From Hyphomicrobiales bacterium (lineage in GTDB: Bacteria > Pseudomonadota > Alphaproteobacteria > Rhizobiales > Rhizobiaceae): a stretch of DNA of 46,617 nt. Shown here piece by piece: positions 16,123-25,538 of this stretch. A program made the translations under genes and the position numbers. The stretch is taken from positions 1-46,617 of the forward strand of contig UBTA01000108.1 of assembly GCA_900468065.1 (NCBI GenBank), in the 5' to 3' direction. Under the pieces are notes generated by a model. It was given only the letters and a program-made list of their open reading frames with translations. It ran no database searches and was not told the origin of the DNA. The number at the start of each line of letters is the position of its first letter. The stretch's first letter is position 1.

Positions 16123-17910
16123 TCAGACCGGCAGCTGGAAGTAGGCGTTGGCGAACAGCACCACGGCAAGGCCTGCGGCCAGTGCCACATAGGGCAGGAT
16201 ACCGGCCTTCTTGACGCCGAGATCCTGGCCAACGAGGCCCAGATCTTCCATCGCCCCAGCGGGGAATTTACCGCCGTCACGGACGAAGTGGCGATAGGCA
16301 AAGACCGGCAGGATAAGGGCGGCGAAGATGAAGCCGACCCAGAGCGCATTGGAATAACCCCAGACCTTTGCACCGGCACCGAGGAACAGCGCGTTGACGA
16401 AGGCAAGAACGGTGTTGAGGCCGATCAGCCAGGTCGGTGCCTTCCAGGGGCGCTGGATGTGGCTGGAGTCCATCCGGTGGATCCAGCCGGCATTGAGGTT
16501 GAGGAAGTTGAAGATGATGTAGCCGACATTGGAGACGGCCAGCACGAAGAAGTAGCCTGCCACGTCGGAAGCGATGGCGAGCAAGATGAGGTTGAAGGCA
16601 AAGTCGGTCCACATGGCGCGGGTCGGAGCGCCGTGTTCGTTGACGTGATCGAGGTATTTTGGCAGCCAGCCATCCTTCGAACCCTGGTAGAGGGTGCGAG
16701 ACGAGCCGGCCATGGCGGTCATGATGGCGAGGAACAGGGCCATGATCATCAGGATCACGAGCAGCTGGGTAACGATGCGGCCGCCATGAACGAGGCTTGC
16801 CAAGGCTTCCGCAACACCGGTTCCATCGACGATGCCGGGTGCGAGCATGCCGGCATGGCCGAGAACGCCCTGGAAGGTGAAGGGAATGAGGAAGAAGAAC
16901 AGGCAGCAGAGCAGGCCGGAATAGAAGATGGCCTTGAACGTATCGGTCTTCGGGTTCTTCAGCTCGCGGGTGTAGCAGACGGCCGTCTCAAAGCCGTAGG
17001 TCGACCAGGCGGCGATATAGAGGCCGCCGAGGAACAGCGTCCAGCCGCCATTGCTCCACACACCGTCAATGCCGGAATAGCCGGCGGTCGGCGGGACCAG
17101 ATTGGTGATATTGGCGCTGTCGATCTGACCGGAGAAGATAGGATAGAGGCCGATGATCAGCAGCGGCAGGAGGACGATGATGGCGAGCCATTTCTGGACG
17201 CTTGCCGTTCCCTGGATGCCGCGATGCTGGATGGCGAAAATCACCAGCATCAGGATGCCGCCGATGACGAAGGTGGCGTTGAGGTTGGCCTTGGCGAGGA
17301 AGGGAATGTCGAAGGTGATCAGCGACCAGCTGCGGATCGCCGGGGTGAGGGCCGCGATCGCGTCGGTCGACAGGAGCGCGGAAATCGCATCCTGTGGCGC
17401 CTTGCCGGCATTGGCGGCAAGCCATTCCGCGACGCGCGGGCTTTCAGCCGTCAGCGTTGCCATATTGGCATTGATCCATTCCATGACGGCCGGGCTATCG
17501 GCGCCGGGAATGGGGAAGAGGGCGTTGAGGATATAGCCCGCCGCGATGGCGCAGCCGAGCGACAGCACCGGTGACCAGGCGAACCAGTTGCACCACACCG
17601 ACAGCGGCGCGATGAATTTCGAATAGCGCAGCCAGGCGGTGGCGCCATAGATCGACGCGCCGCCGGACTTGTTGCCGAACATGCCGGCAATTTCGGCGTA
17701 GGTGAAGGACTGCAGGAAGCCCATTACCATGGAAATGATCCAGACCACGAAGGCGAGCTTGCCTGTCGTGCCGGCAATGCCGCCGATGGAGAAGAGCACC
17801 AGCGGCGGTACGCCGGCAGCGACCCAGAATGCCCCTTTCCAGTCCAGCGCGCGGATCAGGCCGGTGCCGGGCGCAGCGGCCGATCCCTCGGTCTCAACGA
17901 TAGATGCCAT
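16123..17910 (-). CDS. APC-superfamily amino acid/amine permease
   Basis: A 595-residue integral membrane protein with about 12 helices. It resembles APC permeases in the N-terminal GVPPLVLFSIGGIAGTTGK region, TYAEIAGMFGNKSGGASIYG, and STYGFETAVCYTRELKNPKTD (TM6 region). It is longer than the usual 450-500 residues, because of an extra loop around residues 130-190 and a C-terminal extension (GLVGQDLGVKKAG) before a last helix. The start at 17910 has GAGGAG upstream. It is divergent from tdm across 291 bases, which suggests shared control and a role in uptake of TMA, TMAO or a related amine. That role is inferred from position only. Confidence 0.85.
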   Translation of the reverse strand: MASIVETEGSAAAPGTGLIRALDWKGAFWVAAGVPPLVLFSIGGIAGTTGKLAFVVWIISMVMGFLQSFTYAEIAGMFGNKSGGASIYGATAWLRYSKFIAPLSVWCNWFAWSPVLSLGCAIAAGYILNALFPIPGADSPAVMEWINANMATLTAESPRVAEWLAANAGKAPQDAISALLSTDAIAALTPAIRSWSLITFDIPFLAKANLNATFVIGGILMLVIFAIQHRGIQGTASVQKWLAIIVLLPLLIIGLYPIFSGQIDSANITNLVPPTAGYSGIDGVWSNGGWTLFLGGLYIAAWSTYGFETAVCYTRELKNPKTDTFKAIFYSGLLCCLFFFLIPFTFQGVLGHAGMLAPGIVDGTGVAEALASLVHGGRIVTQLLVILMIMALFLAIMTAMAGSSRTLYQGSKDGWLPKYLDHVNEHGAPTRAMWTDFAFNLILLAIASDVAGYFFVLAVSNVGYIIFNFLNLNAGWIHRMDSSHIQRPWKAPTWLIGLNTVLAFVNALFLGAGAKVWGYSNALWVGFIFAALILPVFAYRHFVRDGGKFPAGAMEDLGLVGQDLGVKKAGILPYVALAAGLAVVLFANAYFQLPV

Positions 17911-18201
17911 AAACAGTCTCCTCGACCAGTTTTGTCTTGAAGCGCGTTGCCGCGCGTCCCCTTTAGGATGGTTATCGCTGCGGTTCTTCGCTGGATGGCG
18001 CCTGCGTTTTCGCAGTGTCACCATCTGTTCCCGTTTGAATTTCGCGACCGCAACTTATCTTCATAGTGAATTTTTTTTCTTCTCGGTCAAGTCTCTCTTT
18101 ACTTTCGACGGGCTCCCATAGGATAGTTTGGCCATATTGCCGGTGCATAACGTGGTGCTTAAAGACCACCGAGCCGACTATGCCTTCGGGTGGGAGCTGA
18201 G
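17911..18201. promoter_or_regulatory. Divergent promoter region between the APC permease and tdm
   Basis: 291 bases without a gene. It contains an A/T-rich stretch (TAGTGAATTTTTTTTCTTC, about 18063) and a small dyad GTGGT-N8-ACCAC just before tdm. I could not pick out convincing -35/-10 pairs, and I find no copy of the dmm or TetR-type operators here. Confidence 0.4.
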
Positions 18202-20571
18202 ATGAGCGATTCCGGACAATTTGCCGGCACCTTGATGCCGCCGCGGCCCAGCACGATTCTGCGGCCGGGCATTCCTGCCCTTGCCGCTGGCGTCGAGCGC
18301 TACCGCGTCAGGGGACGCGGAACGACGGTCGTCAAGGTGATGGCGGGTGACCGGATTAGCATTAAGGATACCGAGGGAGGCCAGCTTTGCGAGGTCAGCT
18401 TCATCGATGCCAGCGGCCGGTTTAACGCTGCCGGTCTTGGCGTCGGGTTTTCGCAGCCCGCCTATGGACTTCAGGAGATTCTGGCCCGTGACGAGGACAG
18501 TGCGCGGCGCACGCTTGCCGCCTTGAAACGGCGCAACGTCGATCCTGCGGGCGCGCAGGCGCTGGTCCTGTTCGGGGACAGCTCCTCGCCGGGCTCTTCG
18601 GCTGAGCTGACGATGGCGCTCGACGGGCTGCTGATTGTCGCGGCACCCGCGCCGCCGATGGATGCGGAAGCACAGAATACGGCAACCGCGCTCGAACTGC
18701 GCGTGACCCGCTCCCGGATTGAAAGGACCTACGAAGACCTCTTGCCAGAACCGATGGCTGATCCCGTACAGGATTTGCGCATCAAGGCGGCGCGGGCATC
18801 GGCCTATTTCGTGCGGGCAGGGGAATTCATTCAGGTCATCGACGTCTCTGGCCGGCAATGCACCGATTTTCAGGCTTTTTCGGCCCGCAAGGTCGACAAG
18901 GGACTGGATCTGGCGCTCGATGCGACGGTGACGCGGACATTGCTTGGGCGCAGCTATCCGACACCCGGCCTGCCGTCAAAGGCCTTCGATCGCGATTTCG
19001 AGCCGTTGGTAGAGATTGTGCAGGATACGGTTGGGCGCCACGATGCGTTCGCGACGGCCTGCAATTCCCGCTATTACGACGACATGGGTTATCCGGGGCA
19101 TGTCAATTGCACCGATAATTTCAACCATGCGCTGGCGCCCTATGGCATTGCGCCGCGCAAGGGCTGGGAAGCGCTCAACTATTTCTACAATACCAATGTC
19201 GATCACCACAACCAACTCTATCTTGACGAGCCGTGGTCACGGCCCGGCGATTATGTGCTGATGCGGGCGCTGACGGATCTCGTCTGCGTCTCGTCGTCCT
19301 GCCCCGACGATATCGACGCAGCCAATGCCTGGAACCCGACCGACATTCATGTCCGTACCTATTCGGACAAGGAAAAATTCTTGCGCGCCGTCGCCATCCG
19401 AATGACCCCTGATGCAGAGCCCGAAATGACCCAGGAAACCGCCTTTCATCCGCGCCTGTCGGCACTGACGCGCAATCATACCGAATATCGCGGCTACTGG
19501 TTGCCGAACCGCTTCAACAATGAAGGGCCGATCGAGGAATACTGGGCTTGCCGGGAAAGGGCTGTGGTGATGGACCTGTCGCCGCTGCGCAAATTCGAGG
19601 TGACGGGGCCGGATGCTGAGGCGCTTTTACAATATTGCTGTACCCGCGATATCCGCAAGCTTTCGCCGGGGCAGGTGGTCTATACGGCGATGTGCTACGA
19701 GAACGGCGGCATGATCGACGACGGCACGGTGTTCCGGCTGGGTGAGAACAATTTCCGCTGGATCGGCGGCGACGATGTCAGCGGCATCTGGCTGCGCGAG
19801 CAGGCGGAAAAGATGGGCTACAAGGCCTGGGTGCGCTCCTCCACCGACCAGATGCACAATCTCGCCGTCCAGGGACCGAAGAGCCGCGAGATCATCAAGG
19901 AGATCATCTGGACAGCACCGTCGCAGCCGTCGATTGGCGAACTCGAATGGTTCCGTTTCGCCGTCGGCCGAATCGGCCATTTCGAGGGCGCGCCGGTTGT
20001 CGTTTCGCGCACTGGCTATACCGGCGAACTCGGCTACGAAATCTTCTGTCATCCGAAGGATGCGCTTGCCGTGTTCGATGCGGTCTGGGAAGCGGGCCAG
20101 AAGCATGGGCTGAAGCCGATGGGGCTGGAGGCGCTCGACATGGTGCGCATCGAGGCGGGGCTGGTCTTTGCCCATTATGACTTTTCCGATCAAACCGATC
20201 CGTTTGAAGCAGGCATCGGCTTCACCGTGCCGCTGAAATCGAAGACCGAGGATTTCATTGGCCGCGATGCGCTGATCAAGCGCAAGGAAAACCCGCGTTA
20301 CAAGCTGGTCGGGCTCGATATCGACGCCAATGATGCCGTCGGCCATGGTGACACGGTGCATATCGGCCGGGCACAGGTCGGTGTCGTCACCAGTGCGACA
20401 CGCTCACCGCTTCTGAAGAAGACGATCGCGCTGGCGCGGATGGATGTGCTGCATTCGGAGGTCGGCACTGAAGTCGAGATCGGCAAGCTGGATGGCCAGC
20501 AGAAGCGGCTACCGGCGAAGATCGTGCCGTTTGCGCATTACGATCCGCAGAAGCTGAAGCCGCGGTCGTGA
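18202..20571 (+). CDS. tdm: Trimethylamine N-oxide demethylase (DUF1989-GcvT fusion)
   Basis: A 789-residue two-domain protein. The N-terminal half (to about residue 400) is DUF1989, the Tdm catalytic domain; candidate zinc ligands are C287 (FATACNS), C303 (VNCTDNF) and C367 (SSCPDD). The C-terminal half (about 425-785) is a GcvT-like tetrahydrofolate-binding domain (YTAMCYENGGMIDDGTVFR, RTGYTGELGYEIF). In characterised Tdm, TMAO is split to dimethylamine and formaldehyde, and the second domain passes formaldehyde to tetrahydrofolate. Neighbouring tmm supplies TMAO and dmmDABC takes dimethylamine further, which supports the name. ATG 18202 has GGGAG upstream. Convergent with the PAS gene. Confidence 0.93.
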   Translation: MSDSGQFAGTLMPPRPSTILRPGIPALAAGVERYRVRGRGTTVVKVMAGDRISIKDTEGGQLCEVSFIDASGRFNAAGLGVGFSQPAYGLQEILARDEDSARRTLAALKRRNVDPAGAQALVLFGDSSSPGSSAELTMALDGLLIVAAPAPPMDAEAQNTATALELRVTRSRIERTYEDLLPEPMADPVQDLRIKAARASAYFVRAGEFIQVIDVSGRQCTDFQAFSARKVDKGLDLALDATVTRTLLGRSYPTPGLPSKAFDRDFEPLVEIVQDTVGRHDAFATACNSRYYDDMGYPGHVNCTDNFNHALAPYGIAPRKGWEALNYFYNTNVDHHNQLYLDEPWSRPGDYVLMRALTDLVCVSSSCPDDIDAANAWNPTDIHVRTYSDKEKFLRAVAIRMTPDAEPEMTQETAFHPRLSALTRNHTEYRGYWLPNRFNNEGPIEEYWACRERAVVMDLSPLRKFEVTGPDAEALLQYCCTRDIRKLSPGQVVYTAMCYENGGMIDDGTVFRLGENNFRWIGGDDVSGIWLREQAEKMGYKAWVRSSTDQMHNLAVQGPKSREIIKEIIWTAPSQPSIGELEWFRFAVGRIGHFEGAPVVVSRTGYTGELGYEIFCHPKDALAVFDAVWEAGQKHGLKPMGLEALDMVRIEAGLVFAHYDFSDQTDPFEAGIGFTVPLKSKTEDFIGRDALIKRKENPRYKLVGLDIDANDAVGHGDTVHIGRAQVGVVTSATRSPLLKKTIALARMDVLHSEVGTEVEIGKLDGQQKRLPAKIVPFAHYDPQKLKPRS

Positions 20572-20608
20572 GTTCTCGGCTCTGATCGGTCGTAGCAGAT
20601 CGTCAGCC

Positions 20609-21217
20609 CTATTTGCCCTGCGCAGTCGCAATCTGCCGCGCGACGGCTTCGGAATCGTTGGCCAGCGTGCGCATTTCAGAGGCAAGGACCGCGAAGCCGG
20701 CGCCGGCTGTTCCGGCGCGGGCCGCTTCGATGCCGGCGTTGACGGCAAGCAGTTTCAGGTAGCGCAGGGAATGGAGGATTTCGGCGGTGCGCGAGGCGGT
20801 GGCGCGCATGTCGGCGGTCTGTTCGTCGATGCGCTGGTAGAGGGATTCGATATTGACGATGCTCCCTTCGAGATAGAGCAGCTCGCCGGTCTCGTCCCAG
20901 ACGCCGCCCCCGGTTTCCGTTACCCAAATGAAATGACCGCTGTTGTGGCGGATGCGATATTCGAGCGTCCAGTCGGTTCGGTTTTCCAGCGCCTTGCCGA
21001 CCACCGCGTCCATCGCGGGTACTTCTTCCTCGCACATGATCGAGGTGAAGGTGCGCACACGGTTGCCGACGATTTCGTCAGTGGGATAGCCGAAGATCCG
21101 CTGGATGCCGTCGGTCATGTCGAGCATCGTATAGTGCTCGTCGGCCGGGCACCGGTAGAGAAACCCGTTCATGCGGCCGAGAACGCTGCTCAGAAAGTCC
21201 ATGGCTAATCCGGTCAT
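20609..21217 (-). CDS. Small soluble PAS sensor with truncated chemoreceptor signalling tip
   Basis: A 202-residue protein. Residues about 15-125 form a PAS fold of the PAS_3 type (MLDMTDGIQRIFGYPTDEIV, HNSGHFIWVTETGGGVWDE). After a short coiled-coil comes only the hairpin tip of a methyl-accepting protein (LKLLAVNAGIEAARAGTAG then GFAVLASEMRTLANDSEAVA). The rest of the MCP bundle is missing, and there is no membrane segment. Such short PAS-MCP proteins may act as cytosolic energy- or ligand-taxis inputs. It lies between tmm and tdm, so it may sense methylamine status; this is inferred from position. ATG 21202 is an alternative start. Confidence 0.75.
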   Translation of the reverse strand: MTGLAMDFLSSVLGRMNGFLYRCPADEHYTMLDMTDGIQRIFGYPTDEIVGNRVRTFTSIMCEEEVPAMDAVVGKALENRTDWTLEYRIRHNSGHFIWVTETGGGVWDETGELLYLEGSIVNIESLYQRIDEQTADMRATASRTAEILHSLRYLKLLAVNAGIEAARAGTAGAGFAVLASEMRTLANDSEAVARQIATAQGK

Positions 21218-21281
21218 GGCTGGAGGGGCAAAAGGACAAGTGAATTTATCTTGAAATATGTAGGCACTCTAAAAAGGTGTT

Positions 21282-21309
21282 GCCGAAGGCCGTGGAGCTG
21301 GCCTTCGGC
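21282..21309 (-). terminator. Terminator after tmm
   Basis: A perfect 10-bp stem GCCGAAGGCC / GGCCTTCGGC with an 8-base loop, 21 bases past the tmm stop. On the minus strand it is followed by AACACCTTTTT; on the plus strand by TGTTTTG. Confidence 0.75.
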
Positions 21310-21330
21310 TGTTTTGTCGGGAAAACGCGA

Positions 21331-22668
21331 TCAGTTCTTCAGATAAACTTCCAGCGTATCATCCATCGCTTCCAGCCAGGGCGTATGGTGCTTGGGCGCC
21401 ATCGTACCGGTCATCAGCGATTTGTAGGCATGGTCGCGGAAGCCCATGATGTTTTCGGCCTTGTGGTGTTCCCATTCCATGAAGGTCTGGTTGGTGCCTT
21501 CGACGTCGAACTTCGGGTAGTCGGTGTCTTCCAGCAGTTCGATGACGTAATCGCCCTGGAACCAGATCATCTGTTCGGCATCCTCTAGCGTTTCCTCGCG
21601 GGCGCGCCATTTGTCGAAATGCGCCTGCATCTCTGCCTTCGGCGGCAGCTTGATGCGGTCCATGATCACATCGCGGGCAAACCAGGCCTGGGCGTCGAAC
21701 ATGTTGAAGGTATAGAACTGGTCCTGCATGCCGATATACATCAGCTGCGGATTGTCCTCGTAGACGACGCCCTTGTAGAGATTGTCGGACCACAGACGGT
21801 TGGCGGTCTTCAGGCGCAGGTCATCGGGCAGGAACGGGAAGTGGTGGAGGTAACCGGTGCACAGGATCAATGCATCGACCTCCTTGGTCGATCCATCGGC
21901 GAAATGCGCCGTCTTGTTGACGAGCTTTTGCAGCAGCGGCCGCTCTTCGAAGCGTTCCGGCCACTTGAAGCCCATCGGCTTGGAGCGGTAGGTGGTGGTA
22001 ACCGACTTGGCACCGTATTTCCAGCATTGCGAGCCGATGTCTTCGGCCGAATAGGAGCGGCCGACGATCAGGACGTCCTTATCCTTGAATTCCAGTGCAT
22101 CGCGGAAATCATGGGCATGCAGGACGCGGCCGCCGAAGGTTTTCACGCCTTCGAAATAGGGGACGTTCGGTGTCGAGAAATGACCGGAAGCGACGACGAC
22201 ATAATCGAAAATCTCGTCATACATGACGTCGTTGACGCGGTCGTGGGCTGTGACCGTGAAGGTCTTGGATTCCTCGTCGAAACGGACCATGCGCACCGGG
22301 GTGGAGAAGCGCACCCATTTGCGCACGTCAGCTTTTTTGACCCGGCCCTTGATATAATCCCACAGAACGGCGCGGGGCGGGTAGGAGCCGATCGGCTTGC
22401 CGAAATGCTCTTCGAAAGAGTAGTCGGCGAATTCCAGGCATTCCTTCGGGCCGTTCGACCAGAGATAGCGGTACATGCTGCCATGGACCGGTTCACCATA
22501 TTCGTCGAGCCCGGTGCGCCAGGTGTAATTCCACAACCCGCCCCAGTCGGCCTGTTTTTCGAAGCAGACCACTTCGGGGATATCAGCGCCCTTCTGGGCG
22601 GCGGACTGGAAGGCTCTCAATTGAGCGAGGCCCGATGGCCCCGCGCCGATCACGGCTACTCTGGTCAT
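21331..22668 (-). CDS. tmm: Trimethylamine monooxygenase (FMO type)
   Basis: A 445-residue NADPH/FAD-dependent monooxygenase that oxidises TMA to TMAO. FAD Rossmann motif GAGPSG (8-13). The segments [20 protein letters not shown] and [20 protein letters not shown] are almost word-for-word those of characterised Tmm proteins. The NADP-binding site is [14 protein letters not shown]; the Tyr at 206 matches the position shown to matter for catalysis in Tmm. The C-terminal [15 protein letters not shown] block is also typical. It is cytosolic. A RIME-like repeat separates it from dmmC, and a terminator follows it. With tdm and dmmDABC it completes the route from TMA to monomethylamine. Confidence 0.95.
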   Translation of the reverse strand: MTRVAVIGAGPSGLAQLRAFQSAAQKGADIPEVVCFEKQADWGGLWNYTWRTGLDEYGEPVHGSMYRYLWSNGPKECLEFADYSFEEHFGKPIGSYPPRAVLWDYIKGRVKKADVRKWVRFSTPVRMVRFDEESKTFTVTAHDRVNDVMYDEIFDYVVVASGHFSTPNVPYFEGVKTFGGRVLHAHDFRDALEFKDKDVLIVGRSYSAEDIGSQCWKYGAKSVTTTYRSKPMGFKWPERFEERPLLQKLVNKTAHFADGSTKEVDALILCTGYLHHFPFLPDDLRLKTANRLWSDNLYKGVVYEDNPQLMYIGMQDQFYTFNMFDAQAWFARDVIMDRIKLPPKAEMQAHFDKWRAREETLEDAEQMIWFQGDYVIELLEDTDYPKFDVEGTNQTFMEWEHHKAENIMGFRDHAYKSLMTGTMAPKHHTPWLEAMDDTLEVYLKN

Positions 22669-22737
22669 GTCTGTCTGTTCCCTTTGTTTTCAGGCGTGTT
22701 TTTGTCGCCCTTGTCTCAATGCTCTTATGGCCGTTTT

Positions 22738-22864
22738 CTCTCCGTCATCCTCGCCCTTGTGGCGGGGATCCAGCAGCGGCGCGTCTGCGCCGCTAAAAGA
22801 CTCCTTTCACGCGACAGACGTCGCGTGGCTGGATTCCTGTGACAAGCACAGGAATGACGGGGGA
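22738..22864. repeat. RIME-like rhizobial intergenic mosaic element, copy 3
   Basis: About 127 bp with complementary ends (TCTCCGTCATCCTCGCCC and CACAGGAATGACGGGGGA). Internal palindromes are GCGGCGCGTCTGCGCCGC and CGCGACAGACGTCGCG. It is closest in sequence to copy 1. It sits between dmmC and tmm and could form a long hairpin in the transcript. Confidence 0.82.
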
Positions 22865-22886
22865 GTTTGCCTTGGCGCCATGCTTC

Positions 22887-23927
22887 TCAATCCGGATAAA
22901 TCCCCGCACTCGTTGCTGCTCCATCGTCATATTTCGCCAGCCAGTCGATCATGATCGGCCGGTTGCGGGTCAGGCCCTTGTAGTCGACGATTTCCGGCGG
23001 CAGGCTTTTGAGCACACGCGGCAGGCGGCGGGCCCATTTGGGGACGGTCACCAGCTCCTCGAGGCTGATCAGATAGCAGCGGATGACGAAGAGGATGGCA
23101 TTCGAGCGGGGCAGGCGCCACAGGCTCTGCAACTCGACGCGCAGGTGCATCTTTTCGCCGACATTCTCCGGCGTCACTGTCATGCGGTCCGGACCCCATT
23201 TGTGGTAGTTTTCCGGTGATGTATCGAGGCGCGGATTGACGGTCATCGTCCAGTTTAGGCGGCGGGTCGGCTTACCTTGCTGCAGGTTGAGCAGGAATTT
23301 CAGCGCCCGGTCGAAGACGCCGATCTGGTGGGCGAGCGGCACGGGGCCATGCCATTCCATGAAATTCATGCCGATATCGAAATCGAGCGACCAGTCGGCC
23401 TGGGTGGTGACCATGCCGGCATCCATCCAGAGATTGTTGTCGCGCTGATCGACGATGCAGAAATCGCCCTGGGCCTGACGGGTGATATATTCCATCGGCG
23501 GATAGGGCAGGGTGGATGGATCGCCGAAGGTGAAGGTATCGTCGATGCCCATCGGCCGGTTGATCCAGCGCCAGCGGTCGCCATTCTTTGTGAGCGTGAA
23601 ATGCTCGGGATAATCCTGGGCCTGATGCTCCATCAAGAGTTCCAGCACATCCCATTGCGCGGCCATCATGTGCGGCAGGGCCTGGCAGCGCAGGGGATCC
23701 TCCTTCAGCACCATCGCCCGGTCCTGCATCTCGGCGACATAGTGTTCGTCGACATCGATGAGGTTTTCGAAAACGCTGTCGGCCTTGCCGCGGATATGCG
23801 GCTCCATGTTGACCGAATACATGTATTCGTCGCGGTCGAAGGGGAAGGGAAAGCGCCTGATATTGGTGAGGCTGTTGCGGAAGGTGAAGTCGTCGCGGAA
23901 CGTTTCGTTCCTGAACGTGATGGTCAT
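22887..23927 (-). CDS. dmmC: Dimethylamine monooxygenase haem subunit (DUF3445, HODM alpha type)
   Basis: A 346-residue protein of the DUF3445 / haem-dependent oxidative N-demethylase alpha-subunit family. These bind haem in a PAS-like fold and remove a methyl group from dimethylamine as formaldehyde. Typical blocks are DRDEYMYSVNMEPHIRGKADSVFENL (cut here for length: EYMYSVNMEPHIRG), QGDFCIVDQRDNNLWMDAG and NWTMTVNPRLDTSPENYHKW. It is the last gene of the dmmD-A-B-C run, 33 bases after dmmB. The letter C follows the published gene order dmmDABC; the family assignment is firmer than the letter. Confidence 0.85.
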   Translation of the reverse strand: MTITFRNETFRDDFTFRNSLTNIRRFPFPFDRDEYMYSVNMEPHIRGKADSVFENLIDVDEHYVAEMQDRAMVLKEDPLRCQALPHMMAAQWDVLELLMEHQAQDYPEHFTLTKNGDRWRWINRPMGIDDTFTFGDPSTLPYPPMEYITRQAQGDFCIVDQRDNNLWMDAGMVTTQADWSLDFDIGMNFMEWHGPVPLAHQIGVFDRALKFLLNLQQGKPTRRLNWTMTVNPRLDTSPENYHKWGPDRMTVTPENVGEKMHLRVELQSLWRLPRSNAILFVIRCYLISLEELVTVPKWARRLPRVLKSLPPEIVDYKGLTRNRPIMIDWLAKYDDGAATSAGIYPD

Positions 23928-23960
23928 CTGTCCGGTCCCCCTTCTGTCGATGTAAGACTG

Positions 23961-24926
23961 CTAGAGTTGAAGAATGAGTTGCTGGCCTTTGAAACGCGAG
24001 ACGCAGATCATGACCTTCTTGCCGGACGCTTTTTCCTCGTCCGACAGGTAGATGTCGTTGTGCTGCAGCGTGCCGTCGCAGGAAGAGACTTCGGTCTCAC
24101 ACTGGCCACAGGCGCCGCCGCGGCACATGTAGGGAGCGTCGCAGCCATGGGCTTCGGCCGCCTCCAGAATGCTCTGGTGTTCGCCGACCGTCATGTGGAT
24201 GTTGGATTTTTCAAGGAAGACCTGGAATGGCAGACCGGCGGGCGGCGCAAGGAAACGTTCTGAATGCAGGTTTTCCTTCGGCCAGCCGGCTTTCAGCGCC
24301 GTCATGAGAACGCCATCGATCATCCCGGCCGGACCGCAGACATAGAGATGCGTGCCGAGCGGCTGGTTGCCGGCGATCTCGGCAACGGGAATGTAGGTCT
24401 TTTCTTCATCGACATAGATCTTGATGCGGCGCGGGCCGTAGCGGTCGATGAGGTGCTGCCAATAGGCGCCGTGCGAACGGGAGCGGATGGCGTAGTGCAG
24501 TTCGAAGGCGATGTTGTCGCGGCTGAACTGTTCCATCATGGCGATGAACGGCGTGATGCCGATACCGCCGGCAAACAGGATGTGCTTGCGGCCGCGATGA
24601 TCCGGCGCAAACAGATTGACCGGCTGGCTGACGGTCAATTGATCGCCGGGCCGGACCTGTTCGTGCATGAAGATCGAGCCGCCGCGCGAATTCGGCACGC
24701 GGAGAACGCTGATCTCGTAGGCGCTGTTGTCGTCGGGATTGGACATCAGCGAATAGGGATTGCGGCGCAGGAGGCCATTGTCGTTCATCGAGACGACGAC
24801 ATGGGCGCCGCCGGAAAAGAACGGCATGGGATGGCCGTCCAGCCGCTCGAAGCGGAAACGCTTCACCAGATCGGTCACCTGGGTGACGGCCACCACGCGA
24901 ACGGGCATATCAGTGTTCAAACTCAC
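23961..24926 (-). CDS. dmmB: Dimethylamine monooxygenase reductase subunit (FNR fold plus 2Fe-2S ferredoxin)
   Basis: A 321-residue oxidoreductase of the phthalate-dioxygenase-reductase/VanB type. It has an N-terminal flavin-binding barrel (GLLRRNPYSLMSNPDD), an NAD(P)-binding domain (ILFAGGIGITPFIAM, HLYVCGPAGMID) and a C-terminal plant-type ferredoxin with C-x4-C-x2-C (MCRGGACGQC) and a distal Cys near the end (MICVSRF). It passes electrons from NAD(P)H to the haem subunit. The start is GTG 24926, chosen because AGGAG lies upstream and GTGA overlaps the dmmA stop. A longer frame reaching 25103 adds only a shadow of dmmA. It could also serve the Rieske oxygenase of the next locus, which lacks its own reductase. 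Confidence 0.88.
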   Translation of the reverse strand: MSLNTDMPVRVVAVTQVTDLVKRFRFERLDGHPMPFFSGGAHVVVSMNDNGLLRRNPYSLMSNPDDNSAYEISVLRVPNSRGGSIFMHEQVRPGDQLTVSQPVNLFAPDHRGRKHILFAGGIGITPFIAMMEQFSRDNIAFELHYAIRSRSHGAYWQHLIDRYGPRRIKIYVDEEKTYIPVAEIAGNQPLGTHLYVCGPAGMIDGVLMTALKAGWPKENLHSERFLAPPAGLPFQVFLEKSNIHMTVGEHQSILEAAEAHGCDAPYMCRGGACGQCETEVSSCDGTLQHNDIYLSDEEKASGKKVMICVSRFKGQQLILQL

Positions 24927-25528
24927 GGGAACATCTCCTCTGGAGCAGGGGCCGTACCCGGTTCTTCTGCATCGATGTTGACGCCCTGGAAGGCGCCGAG
25001 ACGTCTGGAGTAGTGGTCGCGCACCAGGAGCGGCAGTCCGCAATGAGTGCAGGCAAAGGGGCTGGTGGTCACATTGTCGGTGATGCCCTTGCAGTGCACG
25101 CATTGCACCCGGCGCGCCGTCGAGCCGCGATGTTCGGTGTGGATCGAGTTGAAATCGATGCCGAATTCGAGCGCCACCTGCATGATCTGGCCGATGAAGC
25201 CTTCGGTGCCGGCGATGTAGAGCCGCGTTCCCATCCGGGCCTGCTCAAGACAGGCGCGCAGGCGAAATAGAAGCGGCTGAAGCGTCGGTGCTTGCCAGAA
25301 AACGTCCGGCGACAGAGCCGACAGCATTGCGTCATAGGCTTTCGGCGCAGCCCCTGCGGCCAGATAGAGGATTTCCGATCGTGCGAGGAAATCCTTGCCC
25401 TTCACTTCCACCTGATCGGTGAGGGCAGCCGCCCCTTCGCCCTCGAGGACAAAGAGGTGGCGCTTTGCGTGGGGATCGATGTCGAGCCCCTTATATTCCG
25501 GCCTGCTTTTGATCCCTTGTACCAGCAT
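24923..25528 (-). CDS. dmmA: Dimethylamine monooxygenase small subunit, DmmA family
   Basis: A 201-residue protein with a C-terminal zinc-ribbon-like pair of CxxC motifs (QCVHCKG and ACTHCGLPLLV) after an FNR-like nucleotide-binding core (TRLYIAGTEGFIGQIMQVAL). This matches the small third subunit of dimethylamine monooxygenase. The start at 25528 is preferred because GAGG lies at good spacing and it follows the dmmD stop by 10 bases. An in-frame ATG at 25576 would overlap dmmD and add a basic stretch. Its stop overlaps the dmmB GTG, so the two are translationally coupled. Confidence 0.8.
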   Translation of the reverse strand: MLVQGIKSRPEYKGLDIDPHAKRHLFVLEGEGAAALTDQVEVKGKDFLARSEILYLAAGAAPKAYDAMLSALSPDVFWQAPTLQPLLFRLRACLEQARMGTRLYIAGTEGFIGQIMQVALEFGIDFNSIHTEHRGSTARRVQCVHCKGITDNVTTSPFACTHCGLPLLVRDHYSRRLGAFQGVNIDAEEPGTAPAPEEMFP

Positions 25529-25538
25529 GCCGATATCC

